From the NCBI RefSeq assembly GCF_003668995.1, contig NZ_CP033068.1, positions 1,674,001-1,738,000 on the forward strand: a DNA stretch of 64,000 nucleotides. The letters run 5' to 3'. Source of the stretch: Flavobacterium sp. 140616W15 (GTDB taxonomy: Bacteria > Bacteroidota > Bacteroidia > Flavobacteriales > Flavobacteriaceae). The notes under the pieces are model-generated. The model did not search any database. It worked only from the letters and a program-made list of their open reading frames with translations, and had not been told where the DNA came from. Positions 57,630 through 64,000 of the stretch are shown here, piece by piece. The stretch's first letter is position 1; every line of letters starts with the position of its first letter. The translations under genes and the position numbers were made by a program.

Positions 57630-58759
57630 ATGCCCTACTCAACGAAAAGTTACAAAAAGTTGAGTGGGGAGATTTTTATTTAGGTGATTTATTTGAAATA
57701 AATCCAACAAATTATTACCGTTTGCAGAATAGTGAAATAATTTCAATAAATGGCAACATTCCATTAATATCAAACTCTTCAACTGAAAATGGGATAATGG
57801 GTTATTCTAATTTAGAACCTAATAATGCAGGAAATACAATTACTTGTTCCGATACTACAATTGGTGCAGAAACAATGTTTTATCAAGAAAATGATTTTAT
57901 AGGTTATTCCCATATACAACATTTTGTACCAAAGTTTGAACCTTTTAATAAAGCAATTGCAAGTGTTATTATTTCTGCGTGTAGAGTTTCCACTTCAAAG
58001 CAATACGATTATGGAAATAAATTTAATCGTGAAGCAATGAATAAAACCAAAATCCAACTTCCAACCAAAAAAGGCAAAGTAGATTTTGAATTTATGAATA
58101 GTTTTATAAATGAGCTGGAAGCTCAGCGTATAGCAGAGTTGGAAGCATATTTATCCGCTTCATTTGTCAAAGATTATGCTTTGACAAATGAAGAAAAGCA
58201 AGTACTTCAAAAATTTGAAAAAGGAGAAGTAAAATTTGAAGAATTTGAAATTCAAACACTATTTACGGTTTCACCGTCAAAAGCATATGTAATGAATGAC
58301 AGAGATATTCTTGTAGAAAATGGCAAAACCCCGTATGTTTCCAATCAATCACAAAATAATGGTTATATTGGTTGGAGTAATCTTGAACCATTAAATCCTT
58401 CAAATGTAATCACATTGAGCGACACTTGGCAATCAGAACGAACAATTTTCTATCAAGCTACTGAATTTATTGGCAAAAGCCATTTACAAGTAATGAAAGC
58501 ATACGATCCAAAATTTCAGAAATTTGAATTATTCTTTGTTATTTCAAGTTTTAGAAAAGCAATTTTAGAATTGAATTATGATTACGGAACAAAATTTAAT
58601 CGTGACAAAATCAAAATAACTAAAATTCAACTACCTACTATCAATAACAAAATTGACTATGCTTTTATGTGTACTTTTATATCTGCTATTCAAAAATCAG
58701 TTATAAAAGATGTTGTTTTATATACCGATATAAAACAGAAGCAACAAAAAGTGCTGTGA
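57572..58759 (+). CDS. Restriction specificity subunit, two target-recognition domains
   Basis: DNA-recognition subunit of about 375-395 aa. Two related target-recognition domains are visible, each with a [12 protein letters not shown] / [17 protein letters not shown] start (about 30 and 225), an S-N-S/Q-x-x-N-G-x-(I/M)-G-(Y/W)-SNL motif and a KFNR motif (about 150 and 345). They are joined by a helical linker rich in Glu/Leu (about 190-215). The first start codon is TTG 57572, overlapping the methylase gene by 58 bp; no better start exists before residue 25. The overlap could instead mark a lost base joining both genes into one. Confidence 0.8.
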   Translation: MGGFKHSQTTKRKQKFGKVDALLNEKLQKVEWGDFYLGDLFEINPTNYYRLQNSEIISINGNIPLISNSSTENGIMGYSNLEPNNAGNTITCSDTTIGAETMFYQENDFIGYSHIQHFVPKFEPFNKAIASVIISACRVSTSKQYDYGNKFNREAMNKTKIQLPTKKGKVDFEFMNSFINELEAQRIAELEAYLSASFVKDYALTNEEKQVLQKFEKGEVKFEEFEIQTLFTVSPSKAYVMNDRDILVENGKTPYVSNQSQNNGYIGWSNLEPLNPSNVITLSDTWQSERTIFYQATEFIGKSHLQVMKAYDPKFQKFELFFVISSFRKAILELNYDYGTKFNRDKIKITKIQLPTINNKIDYAFMCTFISAIQKSVIKDVVLYTDIKQKQQKVL

Positions 58760-58842
58760 GTAAATAAAATAAACGGTCTTATGTAATAGCTACTAAAATG
58801 TCTTTGAGCAATTGGCTTATAAATATGCAAATAAAATTGGAG

Positions 58843-58880
58843 AAAAAGTCAAGGTTGTATTTTTACAATCTTGACTTTTT
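58843..58880 (+). terminator. Terminator after restriction genes
   Basis: A 17-bp stem with one G-T pair (58843-58859 with 58864-58880), TTTT loop, ending in five T. Confidence 0.85.
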
Positions 58881-58990
58881 AAATTTACCCGCTCCCCTAA
58901 GTATTCAACTAAAAGCAGTACGAATGTCTCCTGACTTGGCACCCACGACCTGAATCAGGTATAGATTGTTTTTTATAGATTAAAACAAAA

Positions 58991-59016
58991 AAAGCTTCAG
59001 AGAAATCTGGAGCTTT
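58991..59016. repeat. Conserved hairpin copy d, orphan
   Basis: AAAGCTTCAGA / TCTGGAGCTTT with a GAAA loop. It matches copies at 38834, 53385 and 54906 but has no gene directly before it in either direction. Its downstream flank to 59063 (ending AAATAGCTAACCAGTTTGTT) resembles the flank of copy b. Confidence 0.7.
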
Positions 59017-59275
59017 GTCTTAATATAAAAACGCATTCAAATAGCTAACCAGTTTGTTGAGGAATATTATGGCATTATTGCATGCGCATCTTAGTTTTAA
59101 AAATATAAAGTCAATCTGTTTGAAAAAAAATAAGGTACTCTGTATTGAACTAAAAACTATTGAAAGAATTTAAGAAAATCACAGATTAGAAAAATGTAAA
59201 TGGTGATCAGGAATACATCTAATATGTTGCGCTCTTAAAAACACGAAAAATTCTATTACAATACTACTGTTTTAT

Positions 59276-59283
59276 TATATTTG
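59276..59283 (+). promoter_or_regulatory. Promoter -7 element (TATATTTG)
   Basis: Exact TAnnTTTG match 80 bp before the SIMPL-domain gene. Confidence 0.4.
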
Positions 59284-59362
59284 TTTTTAACCAAACGGAA
59301 ATTTTTTACAGACTGACGTTGTACTACACTTTTACCAAACAGAATGAAAAAACATAAATAAA

Positions 59363-60088
59363 ATGAAAAAAATAATTCCAATCTTCATCTTTCTAATTTT
59401 CACAATTCACTCCTTTTCACAAACCAAAACTGGAAACGAACTTGTAGCCGAAGGAATTGCTAAAACAAAGATAAAACCTGATTTAGCAAATTTTAAAATA
59501 ACTATTGCAAAGCAAAATACAATAGAAAAAAATGCAATAAAAGAATTAAATCAAGAAACAGAAAAATTGCAAAGTGTGCTATTAAAATTGGGGTTTACAG
59601 AAAAGAATGTCAAAATATCGGAGTATAAAATCTCTAAAGATGATTACCAAAATAGAAAAGAATTTTCTGCAATAAATACATTATCTGTAGATTTTGTATT
59701 AGATAACAAAAGAATTGAAGAGTTTTATCAAGAGATTCAAAACGAGAACATACAAGATGTAGATATTGAATTTAAAACTCAAATATCAGAATCTTTAGAA
59801 AAAAACATAAGACAAAAGTTAGTGCAAAATGCAATTCAAAATGCAAGAAATAATGCTGAAAATATTGCAAATGCACTAAGTGTAAAATTAAACAATGTTA
59901 AACAAGTTTCTAAATATAATTTACGTGATATTGCATTTTCATCAATAAAAGTAGATGAAGTACGATTTTTAAAGCCAAGAGTAGCTAGTGAATCAATAAA
60001 CCCTAGAACTTCATTTGATAGGTTTGAGGTTGAAGATGTTGAATTAGAAGAAACAATAACAATAGTTTACGAAATAACAACTAAATAA
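59363..60088 (+). CDS. SIMPL (DUF541) domain protein, exported
   Basis: Protein of 241 aa with signal peptide ending IHSFSQ and a SIMPL/DUF541 domain (about 25-240): it opens with VAEGIAKTKIKPDLANFKITI and continues NARNNAENIANALSVKLNNVKQVSKY near 165-185, the family pattern. SIMPL proteins form exported oligomers of unclear role; the E. coli YggE member has been linked to oxidative stress. It is followed 13 bp later by the first copy of the palindromic repeat, so it may be the first gene of the cassette-like series. Confidence 0.8.
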   Translation: MKKIIPIFIFLIFTIHSFSQTKTGNELVAEGIAKTKIKPDLANFKITIAKQNTIEKNAIKELNQETEKLQSVLLKLGFTEKNVKISEYKISKDDYQNRKEFSAINTLSVDFVLDNKRIEEFYQEIQNENIQDVDIEFKTQISESLEKNIRQKLVQNAIQNARNNAENIANALSVKLNNVKQVSKYNLRDIAFSSIKVDEVRFLKPRVASESINPRTSFDRFEVEDVELEETITIVYEITTK

Positions 60089-60100
60089 AAAAGCAATCAC

Positions 60101-60233
60101 ATAACAGCTCCTACAACAGATTTGGGTAATAGACTTGATGGAAAGTTGGTTTTGTATTCGTGATGTTTGGCAAATCCGAAGAAAGGGCTTAATTTAATCT
60201 AAAACATGCTGTAGCATTGAAGATTAGCTATAA
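60101..60233 (+). repeat. attC-like palindromic repeat, copy 1
   Basis: Begins TAACAGCTCCTACAACAG, contains the shared core TTGGTTTTGTATT, a central dyad GTTTGGCAAATC, the segment AGGGCTTAATTTAAT, and ends TTAGCTATAAT. The outer ends are near-inverted copies of each other. It lies directly between two small genes. Confidence 0.7.
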
Positions 60234-60256
60234 TTATAATCAATGTTTTTCTAAAA

Positions 60257-60571
60257 ATGAAAATTATAAATAAATATCCAATACTAGCAGAAGTTCAACA
60301 ATTAGATGAGAATTCAATTTTATTAAAATTTGTAGATTATAACCGTATTGGTCGAAATGAGAATGTATTTGTGCTAAAAATCATAAGAAAAGATATAGCA
60401 AGAAGTATCAATTTAATCAATGAATGTCACCTAAATTATCCAACTGTAGTTGTAGATGATGGCGAGTTAACTTTTTATAATGGTAACATGGATGAGTCTC
60501 CAGATTGGGGAGATTGGACAAGTTCTTTCGGATTAACTTATGAAAAATATGAATTTGAATTAATTGATTAA
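60257..60571 (+). CDS. Hypothetical protein, 104 aa (cassette gene)
   Basis: Soluble protein of 104 aa with no signal peptide or membrane segment and no recognised family. It has strands (AEVQQLDENSILLKFVDY, NVFVLKIIRKD), one helix and an acidic, Trp-rich end (DESPDWGDWTSSFG), possibly an interaction surface. It lies 24 bp after repeat copy 1 and 31 bp before copy 2, so its unit is just one gene plus one repeat. Start ATG 60257. Confidence 0.6.
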   Translation: MKIINKYPILAEVQQLDENSILLKFVDYNRIGRNENVFVLKIIRKDIARSINLINECHLNYPTVVVDDGELTFYNGNMDESPDWGDWTSSFGLTYEKYEFELID

Positions 60572-60602
60572 ATAATATGGCTAATCAAAAAACAAATATA
60601 AC

Positions 60603-60728
60603 TAACAGCTACTACAGCGAAATTAGACAATTGGTTTTGTATTTACGATGATTTGCTTCGCCTGTTAGCTATCGCTTCAGTGACAAATCCTAAAATAGGC
60701 CTTGATTTAGTTCCAAACTAGCTATAAT
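60603..60728 (+). repeat. attC-like palindromic repeat, copy 2
   Basis: TAACAGCTACTACAGCGAAATTAG at the left, shared TTGGTTTTGTATT, a long central dyad (GATTTG ... CAAATC enclosing about 25 bp), CTTGATTTAGTTCCAAAC and an end in TAGCTATAAT. The right end mirrors the left (ACAGCT / AGCTAT). Confidence 0.7.
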
Positions 60729-60783
60729 GCCATAATTTTATATAAAAGTTTGCCGAAAAATCGTGGAATAATAATGATTGAAT

Positions 60784-61227
60784 ATGAAAAACATTTTAAC
60801 TCTAGCAATTGCATTAATCTTGGTATTGATAAATGGAATTATTGGTCATTTTTTTCCGCCAAATGGAATTAATTTTACTATTATATTAATTCCAACAATT
60901 ATTATAATTATTTGTTTTGCTTCAGAAAATCTGAGTTCAATACTTAAAAGTCTATCTATATCTTTATTAGTAATAGTAAATGACATTTTAATAAAATTGT
61001 ATTCAGGTGGAACTCACGATTTGGAGGGATTGGAATGGATTCACTTTTTTATGTATAGTGGAATATTAATCGGTCTAATAATATTATCGATAAACGTCAT
61101 GAAAAATAAAAAAGAAAATCTCTTCATAAAAATTTCATCAATAATTGGTTTTCCCTTTATAATTTATATTTATTTACAATTTTTTTACCAATTAGGATTA
61201 GAAAGAAAGTATCCTATTTTAATCTAA
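60784..61227 (+). CDS. Hypothetical membrane protein, 147 aa (cassette gene)
   Basis: Inner membrane protein of 147 aa with about five hydrophobic segments (2-20, 28-45, 50-70, 86-104, 115-138) and no recognised family. ATG 60784 is preferred to the TTG at 60778. It lies 55 bp after repeat copy 2; there is no repeat between it and the next, broken gene at 61284. Confidence 0.6.
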   Translation: MKNILTLAIALILVLINGIIGHFFPPNGINFTIILIPTIIIIICFASENLSSILKSLSISLLVIVNDILIKLYSGGTHDLEGLEWIHFFMYSGILIGLIILSINVMKNKKENLFIKISSIIGFPFIIYIYLQFFYQLGLERKYPILI

Positions 61228-61283
61228 AAATCATGATGCTAATTATTAAAGGAAAAATATAAGTAATAAAATATTTCACACTA

Positions 61284-61628
61284 ATGGACAAAGAAACAGC
61301 TGAATATATTGTAACATACTTTTTTAGTCTTTTACCTGAAAAAGAAAAACTTGCTTGGAGACATCATTCTTCAATTTTAAAACTTGAAGACAATGACAGT
61401 CCTAAACTTTTAGAAATGTATAAACGAAAAGGATGAATAACTGATAAACAAGAAGTTTTAGATTTACTTAAACTTGGATATGATGATTTCGAAATTAATA
61501 CCGCTAAAAAAATTATTGAAGAGTATCCTGATAAAGTATTTTTCAACACATGTCCAAAATGTAAAAAACTAGCAAGAACGCCAAACGCCAAACAATGTCG
61601 ATTTTGCGGTTTTGATTGGCATAAATAA
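61284..61628 (+). pseudogene. Zinc-ribbon protein with in-frame stop (cassette gene)
   Basis: A frame of 114 residues interrupted by TGA at 61434-61436 (codon 51). Before it: MDKETAEYIVTYFFSLLPEKEKLAWRHH; after it: ITDKQEVLDLLKLGYDDFEINTAKKI and a C-terminal zinc ribbon CPKC ... CRFCGFDWH. Both halves stay in one frame, so a single G-to-A change of a tryptophan codon (KG-W-ITDK) would explain it. No function is assigned. Repeat copy 3 follows 10 bp later. Confidence 0.6.
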
Positions 61629-61638
61629 AACAACAGTA

Positions 61639-61761
61639 TAACAGCTCCTATAACGGGGCTTAATAGAAACTTGGTTTTGTATTTGGAATGATTTGCGAAA
61701 TCCGAAAATAGGGTTTAATTTAGTACCAAACCCACTTTAGTAGTGAGACGTTAGCTGTAAT
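61639..61761 (+). repeat. attC-like palindromic repeat, copy 3
   Basis: Begins TAACAGCTCCTATAACGGGG, has TTGGTTTTGTATT, a central dyad GATTTGCGAAATC, AGGGTTTAATTTAGTACCAAAC and ends CGTTAGCTGTAAT. Outer TAACAGCT and AGCTGTAA are inverted. It has the strongest arms of the three copies. Confidence 0.75.
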
Positions 61762-61806
61762 AGTACAACATCACTACGTCAAAACAAAACTCGACAAAAA
61801 ACAGAA

Positions 61807-63474
61807 ATGAATACAATCGAAAAAATGATTATCGACAATGTCACCAATGGTATTGCCGAAGTAACAAAAAAAGACTTAAAAAATCATATCGGAGAAACCG
61901 CATATTCTGAATGTGAAATTCAGGAAGGCTATCACGATTACCTCAAAATTCAATTCAAAGGACAGAAGATAGGATTCTTTTTATATGATTTCGCTTGGGA
62001 CAGAACACCTTACTTTAAACTCGAAATTTCAGAACCCATCGATAATCTCCCAAAAGAGAATCTTATTGACAATGTAATTTCTGTTCTGAAACAACAAATT
62101 TCAGATTTCTTTTTTGACAAAGCCAATCAACCAATGTTTAGCTATTGTATTAAGGTAGTTTTGGAATTTGAATATAAAAGCGGTTCATACAAGGAAACAC
62201 TTTTCATCGAAGATGAAGAACGAAAATTAGAGCTTCGGGAACGAATGAACAATTATATTACAAAAGTTATTTACAATCTTGACAGAAAAGTCAAGGATGC
62301 AAGGGAAGTAACTGTGTTTGCTGGCAACCTAGTAAATTTTAATTTGATGGATTTTTCGCCAGTGAAGCTAATTGAAACAATAGAACATTGTTTAAATCAA
62401 ACTTTCAAAGACATCAAAAACAGAAAATCAAGTGATGATTTTGAACGAAGCATTTTACATAGACTCAAAAACTGGGTAAAAGACGAATTTAAACCATTAC
62501 ATTTCGATATTTCAGTCCGTATCTCTAAAAAAATCACAATCAAAAATGATTTTAAGAAAGAAAATGTAAACGCTGAACAACTTTCACTTTGGGTTTACAC
62601 TTCCTATTTGAGGATTAAACTTAAAGATTATGCTTCAGATGCGTTGAAAGATTTAGAAATAGCAAGCAAGGATTTCGGTTCTGAAACGGCAAAAAAATAT
62701 CTTGATTTCGGTACAGGATTATTTGCTCAAGAAGATATTCATTATAAAGACAAAAACATAGAATGTAAAGCCAATGATGTTTTTTCTACAATTTCCGTTA
62801 CTATCAAAAACGAAACTTCAGAATGCTACGGAAAGGCTTTAGATTTCATAGTTAATTTACTTCAGAAAGGGTTTCCTAACAGTTACTCTATTAAATTTTC
62901 TTCAAAATCTGAAAAACAATTTTTACCAATTAAAGGAATTGCAAAATCTTCTACCAACAGATTTTTTACCAATTGCTTACAATATCCCGAACTACACGAT
63001 AAAATCGAGCAATATGCATTGGTTGCCATGAAAGAATTTGAATGGTATAATGACGTAGAAGAAGGCGAAAAAAGCTGCTTACCTGGAAGTTATGCCGTAT
63101 TTGGGTTGGGATTGGCTTCTGAAAAATATTTTCCATTAGTTCATAAATATTTTGAAATATTAGATGATGAACATCAAATGGTTCATAAATACTTTATTAA
63201 TGACCTAATTGATAAATATGGAGTTACTAAAAAATCAATAGTTCTGATTTGTGAAGGTATCCTCTCTGCACAGTTTGAAATGACATATAAAAATCTTGCA
63301 GCATTGATGAATAAAGAACAAAATTTAGAGCTTTTAATTGATGAGTTGAAAAAACTAGAAAGCTATAACGTTGAAGAGATTATCTATTCTATTTGGGGAA
63401 GAAATTATACAAAAGCAATCACAAAATTAGATTCACAATTAAAAGAACTATTGCTTGAACAACTAAAGAAATAG
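61807..63474 (+). CDS. DUF6138-like protein, 555 aa
   Basis: Cytoplasmic protein of 555 aa. The second half resembles DUF6138 as I remember the family: YLDFGTGLFAQEDIHYKDK, CKANDVFSTISVTI, ECYGKALDFIVNLLQKGFP, FLPIKGIAKSSTNRFF and PGSYAVFGLGLASEKYFPLVHKYFEILDDEHQMVH occur in that order. The molecular role is unknown. It is long for a cassette gene but follows repeat copy 3 by 46 bp, which ties it to the array. No repeat copy is evident after its end. Confidence 0.7.
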   Translation: MNTIEKMIIDNVTNGIAEVTKKDLKNHIGETAYSECEIQEGYHDYLKIQFKGQKIGFFLYDFAWDRTPYFKLEISEPIDNLPKENLIDNVISVLKQQISDFFFDKANQPMFSYCIKVVLEFEYKSGSYKETLFIEDEERKLELRERMNNYITKVIYNLDRKVKDAREVTVFAGNLVNFNLMDFSPVKLIETIEHCLNQTFKDIKNRKSSDDFERSILHRLKNWVKDEFKPLHFDISVRISKKITIKNDFKKENVNAEQLSLWVYTSYLRIKLKDYASDALKDLEIASKDFGSETAKKYLDFGTGLFAQEDIHYKDKNIECKANDVFSTISVTIKNETSECYGKALDFIVNLLQKGFPNSYSIKFSSKSEKQFLPIKGIAKSSTNRFFTNCLQYPELHDKIEQYALVAMKEFEWYNDVEEGEKSCLPGSYAVFGLGLASEKYFPLVHKYFEILDDEHQMVHKYFINDLIDKYGVTKKSIVLICEGILSAQFEMTYKNLAALMNKEQNLELLIDELKKLESYNVEEIIYSIWGRNYTKAITKLDSQLKELLLEQLKK

Positions 63475-63530
63475 CTGGTGTAGCCACAAGCATAGAATGA
63501 CAGTATACCAATTTGAAACATCAAACATAA

Positions 63531-64000
63531 ATGGACTATCAGACTTATAAACCACATCCCGATTTAGAATCATTAGTCAAATATTATTGGACATTGAAAG
63601 TACCTTTTGACCCCAAAAATCAAAAGCAAAAAATTATTCCTGACGGCTGTATTGAAATGACATTTAACTTTGGCGACAAGATTAAAAGATATATTTCTGA
63701 AAGCGAGTACATTTTTAATCCAAGTGCAATGGTAATGGGACAGCGAACCAAATCATACTTTATAGAGCCAGTTGGAAATGTTGACACATTTGCAATTTGC
63801 TTTTATCCATATGGGTTTGCAAATTTTGTAAACACACCACTCGAGAATTTAGTTGACCAAGAAACACCAATCAAATATTTGTTCAATGAAATTCAAGCGA
63901 ATGACTTGGAACAAAGTATCATTACTGCAAGCAACACAAAAGAACGAATCGACATCATTGAAACATTTCTTTTAAGCAAACTCAATGAAGAAACAACTAT
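63531..64000 (+). CDS. AraC-family regulator, 3' end beyond window
   Basis: First 156 residues of a regulator that starts YQTYKPHPDLESLVKYYWTLKVP, then IIPDGCIEMTFNFGD and AMVMGQRTKSYFIEPVG, typical of the N-terminal ligand domain (DUF6597-like) of AraC regulators in Bacteroidetes. The helix-turn-helix domain should follow beyond the window edge. ATG 63531 is 57 bp after the DUF6138-like gene stop. Confidence 0.7.
   Translation, partial: MDYQTYKPHPDLESLVKYYWTLKVPFDPKNQKQKIIPDGCIEMTFNFGDKIKRYISESEYIFNPSAMVMGQRTKSYFIEPVGNVDTFAICFYPYGFANFVNTPLENLVDQETPIKYLFNEIQANDLEQSIITASNTKERIDIIETFLLSKLNEETT

Larger units (their letters stand above)
58760..59362. other. Intergenic region with terminator, repeat hairpin and GC-rich patch
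   Basis: About 600 bp without a supported gene. It holds the restriction operon terminator at 58843-58880, an unusually GC-rich patch at 58921-58965, the repeat hairpin at 58991-59016 with its flank, and a -7 element at 59276-59283. Confidence 0.6.

Noticed and set aside
58921..58965. A tRNA gene
   Set aside because: No full cloverleaf with acceptor, D, anticodon and T arms can be drawn; only a partial resemblance exists.
58760..64000. An integrase or transposase gene driving the cassette-like array
   Set aside because: No frame with recombinase motifs (R-H-R-Y or DDE) is visible in this part of the window.

Overview
The window comes from a low-GC member of the Bacteroidetes, most probably a Flavobacterium. 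The signs are SusC/SusD pairs, a PorP/SprF-type protein beside a type B CTD (type IX secretion) adhesin, a Bacteroidetes-type VgrG/TssD set, lipoproteins with acidic residues after the lipobox cysteine, and promoters of the TAnnTTTG class. No rRNA or tRNA gene and no CRISPR array was seen.

Layout. 1-3.9 kb: 5' part of a hybrid-sensor-like histidine kinase, a GNAT acetyltransferase and a small lipoprotein. 4.0-13.8 kb: LytS-type kinase, Met-zincin metalloprotease (reading frame broken twice), SusC, SusD and LytTR regulator, which reads like a sensed peptide-uptake locus. 14-17 kb: VOC protein, then a TetR repressor and DHA2-type MFS exporter with three nearly identical palindromic operators. 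17-21 kb: TonB-dependent receptor, membrane-anchored AraC regulator and the tail of a lost alcohol dehydrogenase. 21-27 kb: SprF-like and SprB-like gliding/adhesion genes opposite a TPR-LuxR regulator. 27-34 kb: VirJ/AcvB-like hydrolase, a second SusC/SusD pair and a DUF2834 protein. 34-40 kb: a three-gene oxidoreductase/hydrolase operon with a divergent AraC gene, then DUF6713-like, DinB and secreted Ppx/GppA-like proteins.

40.5-53 kb (minus strand) is a type VI secretion payload island in the order tssD, vgrG, L,D-transpeptidase-like effector, small membrane protein (candidate immunity), unknown protein, PAAR-like DUF4280 tip, large GH19 plus NlpC/P60-like effector, lipoprotein (candidate immunity) and small secreted or anchored proteins. 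53.3-59.1 kb holds truC, an XRE regulator, a truncated radC-like gene and a BcgI-like restriction-modification system, bracketed by two similar direct repeats of about 80 bp. 59.3-63.5 kb is a series of co-oriented small genes, three of the gaps carrying copies of a 120-130 bp palindromic repeat, so it looks like an integron-like or other mobile cassette array. The last feature is the start of an AraC-family gene.

A pattern runs across the window. At least seven genes would be restored to full length by adding back a single base, usually inside a short A or T run. This points to uncorrected sequencing deletions at least as strongly as to gene decay. Where the two halves clearly belong together they are annotated here as one broken gene.
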